Translations under genes and position numbers: made by a program | In this document: in pieces, positions 8,039 through 16,408 of the stretch | Numbering within the stretch: position 1 is the stretch's first letter | Layout: the number at the start of each line of letters is the position of its first letter | The notes under the pieces: generated by a model | The model's database searches: none | The model's input: the letters and a program-made list of their open reading frames with translations, nothing else | What the model was told of the DNA's origin: nothing | Assembly (NCBI GenBank): GCA_963733135.1 | Contig: CAVTBX010000003.1 | Location: 62,001 to 126,000, forward strand | Reading direction: 5' to 3' | Origin: CAVTBX01 sp963733135 | GTDB lineage: Bacteria > Actinomycetota > Thermoleophilia > Gaiellales > Gaiellaceae | DNA length: 64,000 nucleotides

Positions 8039-9600
8039 TCATCCGGCCCGCCGGCCTCCGATCGCTCCGAGCGCGACGCGCACCCGATTGCCGCTCACGT
8101 CACGCGCACGGAGCGTGGCCCGCCACTCGCGGCTCGGCAGCTTCACGAGAACTCGGCCACGCAAGCCGCGCGTTCCGAACCGGTGCACCCGGATCTTGCC
8201 GTCTCTCCGAAGCCCAAGCTCGAGGTGGAGGGAGGGCGTGGCGCGGTCGACTGCCCTCCAGATGAGCACACGGCCTCGGAGCCTCGCCGTCAGACGGGGC
8301 GGCGTGCGGTCGACGCGGACGCGGACGTCGGGCAGCCGAAGGACCGTGCGGTTCCCGGCGAGGTCAACCGCCTTGATGCGGGCTCGGAAGTCGCCTCTCT
8401 TGCGAGCGGGCGGACTCCATGGGACGGCGTGCAGGCCCTGGCCCAGAGCCAGCACCCGGCGTTCGCCGCCGACCCGCACGGTTACGTCGGAGCGCTTCGA
8501 GAGCCAGAAGCGGAGGAGGGCGGTGTCCCGCCAGCCGTCCGCCGGCGTGGGATAGAGCGTGGAGACGGGCCCGCGCTTCTCGACCTGAGGCGCCTCGTCC
8601 GTGTAGCGGGCGAACCGGCTCGCGGCCCGGCGCCAGAACGGCAGGCCCGTTCGGTCCGCGAGCGCCTCGAGAAGCTTGACGACGTAGAGGTGGTAGCCGA
8701 GCGACGACTCGCCGACGAGCGTGTAGCGCGACCAGTAGCCGGTGTCGAACCGGGGCAGCAGAGCGGCAGCGGCACGGCGGAGGCCTCCCGAGAGGGCGGT
8801 CGCGCGAGCGTCCCCAGAGAGGCGTCCGTACTCGCCAAGCGAGATCGCGGCCTGGAGCTGGGCGTTCAGGACTACGAAGTCGTTGAAGCTGTAGAGCCGC
8901 ACCCAGGGCCGGGCCGAGACGCTTCCGAGGAGCGACGCCGGAACTGCTGCGAACGCGCGGCGGGCAGGTTCGAGGAGCGCGGTCGCGCCGAGCTGCGACG
9001 CGGCGCGAGCGAGCGCGTGAGCGGCGACGGCCTGTGCCATTCCCGACGTCCAGGGCGGCCGGCCACCCCCAAACGCGAACTCGTACGACCACACGGTCGC
9101 CTCCCCCGGCTCGTGCCGAGCTGAAGCACGCGTGAGGCGAGTCGGAATGCACCGAACCGGTCGCCGCTCGTGACGAGAGCGTTCAGGCGCGCAATAGTGG
9201 CTAGCGGGTGAAACTGAAACCCGACGCCGGAGAACGCGCGGTAGACGACGCCGTCGTCGTCCCGCACGTAGGCACGCGGAACGGGCACGGGATGGACGCC
9301 AAGGTAGGCGGCGTTCTCGTCGAGCGTCGCCACGAGCGCACGCACGCGCGCAGGGCCGGCACCGGGAGCCTGCCGCGCGACCTGGGCGAGGACGGCCTCC
9401 AGCTCGGCGCCACGGGTTCCTGGCAGAAGCCGAAGTTCAGCGCGAGCCCGGCGAATCGCTACACGGAGGCGCGCGGCCTCCGGCTCGGCGATCTCCCCTA
9501 GAGCGGCCAGCCCGCTGACGGCGTTCAGGACCCGCCGCGCGTCCTCGCCCGGCCCGGCGAGAGCGCTCCCGGCCAGGACGAGCGCGGCGAGTGCGACCAG
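8039..9600 (-). pseudogene. Secreted D-glucuronyl C5-epimerase-like protein, frameshifted copy
   Basis: This is a second copy of the neighbouring 9608-11191 gene. The downstream frame encodes 351 residues from VWSYEFAFGGGRPPWTSGMAQ to the C-terminus. The N-terminal ~165 residues (signal-like LVALAALVLAGSALAG, then …DDDGVVYRAFSGVGFQFHPLATIARLNAL…) lie one frame away. The frames meet at a run of five C at 9103-9107, and one extra base there would restore a ~520-residue protein matching the paralogue. No ATG, GTG or TTG start is available, and CTG at 9600 is the first plausible start. The domain order is signal peptide, helical region, Glce C-terminal alpha/alpha domain and an Ig-like tail. It may be intact in the living genome if the indel is an assembly error. 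Confidence 0.7.
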
Positions 9601-9607
9601 CCTGGAG

Positions 9608-11191
9608 TCAGGGGCCGACGGGAGCGCGGAGGTGGACTCGCGACCGGTTTCCGGTCGAGTCGGAAACGACCAGCGTGAGGTTCGAGCGCTTGAAGCGGTG
9701 GGAGAGGCGTGTCGAGCCATGGTGACTGTGGATGCCGAGCGGAATCCAGCGGCGGTGATTTCCTCGGTCGAGGCGCAGCGTGAGCCGGATCCAGGGCGTC
9801 TCCCGGTCGACAACTCGCCAGCTCAGCCGCCGACCTCGAAGGCGAGCCGCGGACTTGGGCGGATCGCGGTCGACCGTGATCGTGATCGGCGCGAACTTCA
9901 CCCGGGCCCTGTTGCCCGCGAGGTCGAGAGCGGTGAGCCGCGGCCTGTAGCGACCTGGCGCGACCCCCGTTGGTCGCCACGTGACCCGGTGCCAGCCGTG
10001 CCCCAGGTGCATGCGCGCCGCGAGCCCGGGCAGGCGCAGCGTGACGGACGATTCCTTCGAGAGCCAGAACGAGACGGTCGACGAGTCTCGGAAGCCGTCG
10101 ACCGGCCTCGGGTAGATCCGCTTCAGATACCAGCCCGGCCGCAAGATGGGCGGCTCGTTCGTGTAGCGCTCGAAGGCCGCGGCCCGGTTCCGCCAGAGCG
10201 GCCTGTCCGTGCGCTCCCAGAGCTTGCGGAGAAGCTGAATGACGTAGACGTGGTAGCGAAGCGGCGACTCGTTCCCTGGCGAGTACAGGCTCCAATAGCC
10301 CGTGTCGAAGCTCGGCAGCAGGCGCGCGGAGGAGGCGCGGAGCCGCCGGGCGAGCCGTCGCGCCCTGGCGTCGCCCGTGCGCCGCGCGTAGTCCCCGATC
10401 GAAAGGGCGGTCTGGAGCTGCGCGTTCAGGACTCGCAGCGTGCTGAAGCTGTAGAGGTGCACCCACGGTCCCGCCGCGAGGCGCATCGTGAGGCGGCCGG
10501 GAATCGCCCGGAACGCTCGCCGGGCCAGAAGCCTCAGACCGGCGTCACCGAGCACCGCTGCGCCCCACGCCAGCGTCTGCGCGGCCGAGGCCTGCGCCAT
10601 CCCCGACGTCCACGGGGCTGCGCCCCAGCCGAACGGAAACATGTACTCCCAGACCTTCGTGCCCCGCGCGCGGGTGATGGCGCGGGCCGACAGAGCGTCC
10701 GCGAGCCGGCGAGCCTCCTCGAGCCGCCCGCGACCTAGCAGCCCGTTCAGCCGGGCGAAGTTCCCGAGCGGATGGAATCTCAGCCCCTGGCCGGGGAACG
10801 AGCGATAGAGAACCCCATGGGGATCGAAGACGTCGACCCCGGTTCCGGGCATGGGATGCGCGCGCAGCCAGCGGCGGTTCAGCCGGAGCTCGGAGAAGAG
10901 CACTAGCGCACGCGGGCGCTTGAGCCGACGAGCCTGGGCCGCAGTGTCGTGGAGGACGGCGCCCAGGTTCGCGGCCGGCGTCCACGAGAAGCGGCGCAGG
11001 GCCCGCCGCGTCCGCGTGAGCTCGGCCCTGTGGGCGGTCGCCTCAGCCCGAGTCAGCTTGTCGGCCTTGACCGCGGCCCGCAAGCCCTTCTCGATCGCCC
11101 GCACGTCACTCGCCCGGCTGGCAGACGCCGACGCCGCAAGCGAGAGCGCCACGACGAGCGTGATCGCAGCGATGAGACTGCGGCGGGCCAC
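9608..11191 (-). CDS. Secreted D-glucuronyl C5-epimerase-like protein, intact copy
   Basis: The 527-residue product starts with a Sec signal (MARRSLIAAITLVVALSLAASASA). The central region (GVLYRSFPGQGLRFHPLGNFARLN … WTSGMAQASAAQTLAWGA … RFDTGYWSLYSPG-like … YHVYVIQLLRKLWERT) matches the C-terminal alpha/alpha-barrel domain of heparosan D-glucuronyl C5-epimerases. About 130 C-terminal residues look beta-rich and Ig-like (DLAGNRARVKFAPITITVDRDPP…, DSTGNRSRVHL). The family epimerises GlcA to IdoA in glycosaminoglycans and is widespread but poorly characterised in bacteria. Here it would act on an extracellular or envelope uronic-acid polymer. It is in tandem with a frameshifted paralogue three codons downstream. 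Confidence 0.82.
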   Translation of the reverse strand: MARRSLIAAITLVVALSLAASASASRASDVRAIEKGLRAAVKADKLTRAEATAHRAELTRTRRALRRFSWTPAANLGAVLHDTAAQARRLKRPRALVLFSELRLNRRWLRAHPMPGTGVDVFDPHGVLYRSFPGQGLRFHPLGNFARLNGLLGRGRLEEARRLADALSARAITRARGTKVWEYMFPFGWGAAPWTSGMAQASAAQTLAWGAAVLGDAGLRLLARRAFRAIPGRLTMRLAAGPWVHLYSFSTLRVLNAQLQTALSIGDYARRTGDARARRLARRLRASSARLLPSFDTGYWSLYSPGNESPLRYHVYVIQLLRKLWERTDRPLWRNRAAAFERYTNEPPILRPGWYLKRIYPRPVDGFRDSSTVSFWLSKESSVTLRLPGLAARMHLGHGWHRVTWRPTGVAPGRYRPRLTALDLAGNRARVKFAPITITVDRDPPKSAARLRGRRLSWRVVDRETPWIRLTLRLDRGNHRRWIPLGIHSHHGSTRLSHRFKRSNLTLVVSDSTGNRSRVHLRAPVGP

Positions 11192-11247
11192 TACAGAGTG
11201 CGTCGAACCGGTGCCTACCAGGCCTGACCCCCGTCCGGGGGGTCAAC

Positions 11248-12621
11248 CTACAACAGAAAGCGCGGCGGGTCGTCGAAGGCGGCGTCGACGACGATCGAGA
11301 TGACGTAGCCGAGGACGAGCAGGAGCCCGGTCACGAGGTGGAGCTGGATGTTCTTCCCCATGGCCGGCATGAGCGCGTAGGGGTTGTCGTAGGACTCGCG
11401 CAGGGCGCGGATCACCGGGAACGCGAGGGGCAGCCCGGCGAGCGCGATCAGTGCCGGCCGCGCGATCACACCTGAGAGGGCGAACGCGGCGATGAGGATG
11501 AACGTCACGGCGACGGAGACCTCGTAGAGCCGAACGACGGCGTCCTTGGACAGCCGCACGGGGAGGGTTCGCTTCCCGGCGGCGGCGTCCGCGGGGCGGT
11601 CGGGAACCTCGTTCACGTAGAGGATGAGCGCGATCAGGATCCCGACGGGGATCGACGCCCAGAACGGCTCCCACGCGTACTCCCCGGCCTGGACGAAGTA
11701 GGCGCCGAGCGCCATGATCGGTCCGAATCCGAGGAAGACCGCGATCTCCCCGAGCCCGCGGTGGACGAGCTTCAGGGGCGGCGCCGTATAGAAGAAGCTG
11801 ATGAGGGCCCCGGCGACGCCGAGCCAAACGAGGTTCCAGCCCTGGAGCGCGGCGAGCAGGATGCCGAGCCCGATCCCGGCCGCGTAGAACCCCGCCGAGA
11901 GAAGCGCCATCGACCGGAGGCGCAGCAGCCCGTAGAGGATCACGCGCGAGCCGCCGCTGAACTGCGTCGGGTTCACGTTCGCCTCGTCGGCGCCGCTCAG
12001 CGTGTCGAAGACGTCGTTGGCGACGTTGAGCGCCAGATGGATGAACGCGCCGCCGAGGAGAGTCAGGAGCGCGAGCCACCACGAGAAATCGTCGCGCAGC
12101 GCGGCGACCGCGATCCCGAGGAAGATCGGGACGAAGGTCGCGGTCAGGAACGGGAGCCTCGTCGCCCGGAGGAAGAGCCAGCCGAACGACAGCTTCGGAC
12201 CGACCTGGCGGCCCTGCTCCGCGGAAACCTGCTCGAAGTAGCGCCGCGCCTGGGGGACGCCGCGTTCCGAGAACTCGAAGAAGGTCATCTCCTGCTCGTC
12301 CCAGTGCTGAACGCGCTCGGCCTCGAGCTCGAGGCGGCCGTCCACACGCCGAAGCGGGCCCCAGAGCGACACATAGCGGCGCTCGTCGTAGCCGACGCCG
12401 GGCTGCGGGCGAATGTGGCTGAAGACGACGTTGACCGACTCGCCCTCTGGCGGCTGCACGTCCTCGCCGCCCGGCCGGTCGAGAACGACGACGCCGCGCT
12501 CGGTCTCCACACGGAAGCCGGCGGCAACGGAGAGCGGATAGCCGTCGGAGCCGACGAACGCGATCACCGCGTGATCGAAGCGCTCCGGCAGTCCGCGAAT
12601 GAGCTCCGGGGTCGGCTTCAC
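11248..12621 (-). CDS. Fusion: PPOX-like domain + UbiA prenyltransferase (MenA-like)
   Basis: A 457-residue two-part protein. Residues ~1-140 form an FMN-binding split-barrel/PPOX-like domain (DHAVIAFVGSDGYPLSVAAGFRV…). Residues ~150-457 form a UbiA-family membrane prenyltransferase with about eight helices. The two aspartate-rich motifs are NVANDVFDTLSGAD and NEVPDRPADAAAGKRTL. Situated in an operon with menG and a polyprenyl diphosphate synthase, it is best read as a MenA-type 1,4-dihydroxy-2-naphthoate (or futalosine-pathway equivalent) prenyltransferase. The flavin-barrel fusion is uncommon. The ATG overlaps the preceding PPOX gene by four bases. It could instead prenylate another aromatic acceptor. 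Confidence 0.85.
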   Translation of the reverse strand: MKPTPELIRGLPERFDHAVIAFVGSDGYPLSVAAGFRVETERGVVVLDRPGGEDVQPPEGESVNVVFSHIRPQPGVGYDERRYVSLWGPLRRVDGRLELEAERVQHWDEQEMTFFEFSERGVPQARRYFEQVSAEQGRQVGPKLSFGWLFLRATRLPFLTATFVPIFLGIAVAALRDDFSWWLALLTLLGGAFIHLALNVANDVFDTLSGADEANVNPTQFSGGSRVILYGLLRLRSMALLSAGFYAAGIGLGILLAALQGWNLVWLGVAGALISFFYTAPPLKLVHRGLGEIAVFLGFGPIMALGAYFVQAGEYAWEPFWASIPVGILIALILYVNEVPDRPADAAAGKRTLPVRLSKDAVVRLYEVSVAVTFILIAAFALSGVIARPALIALAGLPLAFPVIRALRESYDNPYALMPAMGKNIQLHLVTGLLLVLGYVISIVVDAAFDDPPRFLL

Positions 12622-13124
12622 GCGACCGCCTCGGCCAGTTCGAACACCTGTGGCGGACGATCGGTGCGCCCGTCCTCCCAGAGGAAGGCTCGGCGTGGCC
12701 TAACCTCGATGATCGCGCGCTCGAAGAAGAGCGGCAACGCGACGCGCTTTCCGAGGAAGAAGTCGATTGCCGGCTCCTTCCGTCGCCAAAGCGGCAGCAC
12801 GCGCTCCTCCCAGCCCGAGTGCAGATCGGAGTCGTCAACGGTCGCGTCGCCCTGGATGGTCGCGCGCGCGAAGCGCTCGACCTGCACCGCCGTCGGGTCG
12901 GAGATCGAGAGTGAGACCTTGGGATTCCCCTTGATGTGCTCGAGCTTCTTCGAGAAGAGGACGCTCGAGGTCAGATAGATGAGCTCGCCGTCGTAGAGGG
13001 GGATGAGCGGGTGCGTGACCGGCCGGCCCTTCGCGTCGATGACGGTCAGCTCCGCGACGAGCGCGGTCTCGAGCAGGGCTTCGATCGGCTCTGGAAGGGC
13101 TCCCACGCCCTCAGGATATTTCAC
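12618..13124 (-). CDS. Pyridoxamine 5'-phosphate oxidase-family (FMN/F420 split-barrel) protein
   Basis: A 168-residue split-barrel protein (LVAELTVIDAKGRPVTHPLIPLYDGELIYLTSSVLFSKKLEHIKGNPKVSLSISD…). The family binds FMN or deazaflavin F420 and reduces or oxidises diverse small molecules. It lies between the polyprenyl synthase gene (4-base overlap) and the PPOX-UbiA fusion (4-base overlap), so it is firmly in a menaquinone-biosynthesis operon. It may work with, or be a paralogue of, the PPOX half of the fusion. Its reaction is unknown. GTG start. Confidence 0.82.
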   Translation of the reverse strand: MKYPEGVGALPEPIEALLETALVAELTVIDAKGRPVTHPLIPLYDGELIYLTSSVLFSKKLEHIKGNPKVSLSISDPTAVQVERFARATIQGDATVDDSDLHSGWEERVLPLWRRKEPAIDFFLGKRVALPLFFERAIIEVRPRRAFLWEDGRTDRPPQVFELAEAVA

Positions 13125-14047
13125 CGTTCGCGGTCTACGACGGCCGAGGCAAGGGCTTCCAGAGAGTCACGGTCGGCCACGCCGTCGAGGGCGACACGGG
13201 CCTTCTCCGCGTAGTCCCGAGCGAGGTCCCGCGAGGTCTCCAGGGCCCCCGAGGCGGCGACGCGATCGAGTGCGTCCGGCACGTCCTCTCCGGCGAGCGC
13301 GCGTCGTACCTCCATGTCGACCGAAGCCGCGAGGATCAGCGGGATTGTCGGCGTGCCGTCGCGCAGGTCGAGGCCCGGCGCCTTGCCCGTCGTGTCGAAC
13401 TCCCCGGCGCAGTCGAGGATGTCGTCGACGATCTGGAAGGCGACTCCCAGGGCGAGCCCGTAGCCGGCCAGCTCCCGGCCTCCCCCGCCAAGAAGACACG
13501 CGGCCTCGAAGAGCGTCCCCGTCTTCAGCGAGTAGCGGGCGATCACCTCGTCCACCGGGGTGTCCGGCCGGAACGCCTGGCGGCGCTGAAGCGCCTCGCC
13601 GCGGGCCAGCGCGAGCGACGCGTTCGCGAGGAGCTCGACCGCGCGCGCGTCCCCGGTCGACGCAAGCAGGGCGAACGCCCGTGCGAACAGGTGGTCACCC
13701 GTGGCCTTCGCGGCGCGTTCCCCGTACGTCGCCCACGTGGTCGGCTGGCCGCGCCGGAGCTCGGCCCCGTCCAGGAGGTCGTCGTGGACGAGCGTCGCCA
13801 TGTGGACGAGCTCGACGGATGCTCCCGCCGCGACCGTGCGGTCGGCGTCGCGCAGCTCGGGCGGAGTCGTCAGGTAGACGAGCGCGGGCCGGAGCCGTTT
13901 ACCCCCGGCCGCGAGCGTCTCGGCCCCGGCATCTCCGACGACTCCGCGGTGCGTGCACACCGCTTCCTCGAGCGTGGCCTCGAGGCGCTCGAGGTACTCC
14001 TCGATGCCCGGCACTCTGATCGCCCCGAGAGCATCGACGACGGTCAT
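13121..14047 (-). CDS. hepT: Polyprenyl (heptaprenyl-type) diphosphate synthase
   Basis: A trans-isoprenyl diphosphate synthase of about 308 residues that makes the long prenyl side chain of menaquinone. The first aspartate-rich motif is HDDLLDGAELRRGQPT and the second is FQIVDDILD; GGKRLRPALV is also present. The ATG at 14047 overlaps the menG stop by four bases (ATGA); a longer upstream reading would run inside menG and is unlikely. Product length cannot be read reliably. A separate HepS-like protein at 17758-18310 may be its partner, as in Bacillus-type two-component heptaprenyl synthases. Confidence 0.9.
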   Translation of the reverse strand: MTVVDALGAIRVPGIEEYLERLEATLEEAVCTHRGVVGDAGAETLAAGGKRLRPALVYLTTPPELRDADRTVAAGASVELVHMATLVHDDLLDGAELRRGQPTTWATYGERAAKATGDHLFARAFALLASTGDARAVELLANASLALARGEALQRRQAFRPDTPVDEVIARYSLKTGTLFEAACLLGGGGRELAGYGLALGVAFQIVDDILDCAGEFDTTGKAPGLDLRDGTPTIPLILAASVDMEVRRALAGEDVPDALDRVAASGALETSRDLARDYAEKARVALDGVADRDSLEALASAVVDRER

Positions 14048-14742
14048 GCCGGGCGCTCCGCGACGTGGAGAGCGACGATGCCGCCCGCGAGAAGCCGCCA
14101 CCTTGGCGCGGCGAAGCCCGCCGTCTCCATGACGGCGGCAAGATCGCCCGGCCCCGGGAAACGGCGCACGCTGGCCGGAAGGTACGTGTAGGCCTCACCG
14201 CCGGGCAGCACCTTCCCGGCGAGCGGGATGAGCCCGTCGAACCAGAGCCGGTAGAACGCGGCCAGGACCCCGCGCGGCCGCGTCAGGTCGAGACAGGCGA
14301 GGCCACCTCCCGGCCGGAGCACTCGGGCGAGCTCGCCTAGGCCGCGCTCCGCATCGGGCACGTTCCGGATCCCGAATCCGATCGTGGCGGCGCCGAAGCT
14401 CTCGTCTTCGAACGGAAGCGCGGTCACATCGCCCTGCACCCACGTCACGCTCGCCGACTTCCGGCGGGCTCGGCGCAGCATCGGCTCCGAGAAGTCGAGG
14501 CCGGTCACGACGCCGCCCGCACGCTCGGCGGCCAGCGCGAGGTCACCCGTGCCGCAGCATGCGTCCAGCACGGAATCGCCTGGCCGGACGACCGCCTGCG
14601 CGGCGAGGCGTCGCCAGCCCCCGTCGAGGCCCGCCGTCGTGATCCGGTTCATGGCGTCGTAGACAGGCGCGATCCGGTCGAACATGGTTCGGACGCCGTC
14701 GGGAGAGAGCGTGCCGCTGGCGAATCCGGGCGAGGCGCTCAC
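14044..14742 (-). CDS. menG: Demethylmenaquinone methyltransferase MenG/UbiE
   Basis: A 232-residue SAM-dependent methyltransferase catalysing the last step of menaquinone synthesis. Visible UbiE hallmarks are VRTMFDRIAPVYDAMNRITTAGLDGGWRR at the N-terminus, the SAM site VLDACCGTGDLALAAE, and FGIRNVPDAERGLGELARVLRPGGGLACLDLTRP. Both family PROSITE-type regions are intact. It lies between the quinol-cytochrome c reductase genes and the polyprenyl synthase, linking quinone supply to its oxidase complex. The start at 14742 gives a normal length. Confidence 0.95.
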   Translation of the reverse strand: MSASPGFASGTLSPDGVRTMFDRIAPVYDAMNRITTAGLDGGWRRLAAQAVVRPGDSVLDACCGTGDLALAAERAGGVVTGLDFSEPMLRRARRKSASVTWVQGDVTALPFEDESFGAATIGFGIRNVPDAERGLGELARVLRPGGGLACLDLTRPRGVLAAFYRLWFDGLIPLAGKVLPGGEAYTYLPASVRRFPGPGDLAAVMETAGFAAPRWRLLAGGIVALHVAERPA

Positions 14743-14761
14743 CGGGCGGCCCGCTCTGGGG

Positions 14762-15571
14762 CTAACCGCCTTCTTCGCTCTTGGAGGCCTCGAGGAAGAC
14801 CGCGATGGCCTGGAGCTGCTCGTCGTCGAGGCTCGGGAAGGCGGGCATGGCCGTCCCCGGCTTGATCTCCTGCGGGTTACTCACCCACCGCACCCAGTAC
14901 TCCTCGCCGCGCCCTAGGTCGCCGATCTCCGTGAGGTCGGGGGCGCCGAGGTTCTGGGCGCCCTCGCCCGCATAGACGTGGCAGTTGAGGCAGCCGACCT
15001 CCGCGAAGAGGTTCGCGCCTTGCAGGATCTGCTCGTCCTCGGGCAGGTTGTTCGCCTCGACGAGCACCTCTCCGCCGACATTGCTCGGCTCCTCGGCCGT
15101 TGCACCCTTGTAGGTCAGGATCCCCATCGACGCGATCACGAGGAGTGCCGCGACGACTGCGACGGGCCGGTGGCCGAGGCGGCGATCGCGGCGCCGGTCG
15201 ATAAACGGCAGCGCGAAGAGCAACATGAGGAGGATGGTCGGGATGCCGACCGTCCCGAGGATCACCGACTCCGGCCACTTGAAGATCCGCAGGAGGTAGA
15301 AGAGGAAGAAGAAGTACCAGTCCGGCCGCGGGACGAAGGACGTCGTCCCCGGGTCGGCCTTGTCCGTGTAACGCGGCCCGAGGATCCCGGCGTCGCCCGC
15401 CGTCTCGCTCGTCGTGAAGTACCAGATGCACGCGAGCCCGACGATCACGCAGACGACCACGAGGCTCATCACCGTGTCGTGGAACATCGCGTAGGGGAAG
15501 AACGGCTTCCCGCGCTTGTCGACGTCCTCCTTGTAGAGCTTGAACTGCTCCTTCTGGTCCTTCGAGCTCAC
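14762..15571 (-). CDS. qcrC: Menaquinol-cytochrome c reductase subunit: cytochrome b C-terminal part fused to cytochrome c
   Basis: A 269-residue Bacillus QcrC-type subunit. After a soluble N-terminus, three hydrophobic helices correspond to subunit IV of b6f (DWYFFFLFYLLRIFKWPE is the Qo-side PEWY-like region, here KWPE). A further anchor and a class I cytochrome c domain with one haem motif, GCLNCH, follow, with a distal Met probably in PGTAMPAFPSL. The start is GTG at 15571, overlapping the cytochrome b6-type gene by four bases. Textbook actinobacterial complexes use a fused QcrB and a dihaem QcrC, so this split arrangement is notable. Confidence 0.93.
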   Translation of the reverse strand: MSSKDQKEQFKLYKEDVDKRGKPFFPYAMFHDTVMSLVVVCVIVGLACIWYFTTSETAGDAGILGPRYTDKADPGTTSFVPRPDWYFFFLFYLLRIFKWPESVILGTVGIPTILLMLLFALPFIDRRRDRRLGHRPVAVVAALLVIASMGILTYKGATAEEPSNVGGEVLVEANNLPEDEQILQGANLFAEVGCLNCHVYAGEGAQNLGAPDLTEIGDLGRGEEYWVRWVSNPQEIKPGTAMPAFPSLDDEQLQAIAVFLEASKSEEGG

Positions 15572-16398
15572 GACTCGGGCCTCCGCGGAGCCGATCTCGC
15601 GGCGCCGTTGCCGTTCCCGTTTCCGCGCGGCTTCGGGTCGACGAGACCCGCACGGGCGGCACGCTTCTCCTCCTCGTTCATGAAGCCGCCGGCGTTCTTC
15701 GTCCAGGGCGGCGCCGTGACCCCGAGTCGGATGACGAGGTAGAGGTGCAGCCCGATCAGGGCGAAGAGCCCGCCCGGGATCAGAAGCATGTGGATGGCGT
15801 AGAAGCGCGGCAGCGTGTCCCCGCCGATCTCCGCCCCGCCTCGGAGGAGATCCGCGATGAAGGGCCCCGCGATCGGGGCGGTCGCGTTGATGTTGATGCC
15901 GACGACCGTCGCCCAGTAGGCCGTCTCGTCCCACGGAAGCAGATAGCCGGTGAAGCCCTCGGCCATCGCCATGAGGAGCAGCACGACGCCGATCAGCCAG
16001 TTCAGCTCGCGCGGGTACTTGTAGGCGCCGAACAGGAACACGCGGCCCATGTGCAGGAAGAGCAGGATGATGAACACGCTCGCGCCCCAGCGGTGCATCC
16101 CGCGGACGAGCCAGCCGAGCGTCACGTCGTTCGTGATGTAGAGGATCGACTCGTAGGCGCGATCCGGGTCGGGCTTGTAGTAGAAGGCGAGGATCGCGCC
16201 GGTAAGGGCCTGGACGAGGAAGGCGGTCAGCGTCGCCGAGCCGAGCGTGTGGAACCAGTTCGTCTCGCGCGGGACCTTGCGGAAGAGGAAGTACTTGAGC
16301 CCGCCGATGAGCCCCGAGCGCTCCTCGAGCCAGTCGACCGGGTAGAGGGCGAGGTCGACTGCCTGCTGTTGGCGCTTGCTCTTCGTCTTGGTCGCCAT
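15568..16398 (-). CDS. qcrB: Menaquinol-cytochrome c reductase cytochrome b6-type subunit
   Basis: A 276-residue cytochrome b N-terminal module with four transmembrane helices. Haem-ligand histidines are seen in VRGMHRWGASVFIILLFLHMGRV and in RFYAIHMLLIPGGLFALIGLHLYLV. The GFTGYLLPWDETAYWAT segment is the Qo-site motif. The C-terminus is a basic, Gly/Asn-rich tail (NGNGNG). The remaining cytochrome b helices are in the next gene, as in Bacillus qcrABC and b6f complexes. It is transcribed after the Rieske gene with a 10-base gap. Confidence 0.95.
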   Translation of the reverse strand: MATKTKSKRQQQAVDLALYPVDWLEERSGLIGGLKYFLFRKVPRETNWFHTLGSATLTAFLVQALTGAILAFYYKPDPDRAYESILYITNDVTLGWLVRGMHRWGASVFIILLFLHMGRVFLFGAYKYPRELNWLIGVVLLLMAMAEGFTGYLLPWDETAYWATVVGININATAPIAGPFIADLLRGGAEIGGDTLPRFYAIHMLLIPGGLFALIGLHLYLVIRLGVTAPPWTKNAGGFMNEEEKRAARAGLVDPKPRGNGNGNGAARSAPRRPES

Positions 16399-16408
16399 CA
16401 GTGCACTT

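Noticed and set aside
14047..14101. Upstream extension of the polyprenyl synthase start
   Set aside because: Lies inside menG and encodes an Arg-rich stretch; the ATGA-coupled ATG at 14047 is better.
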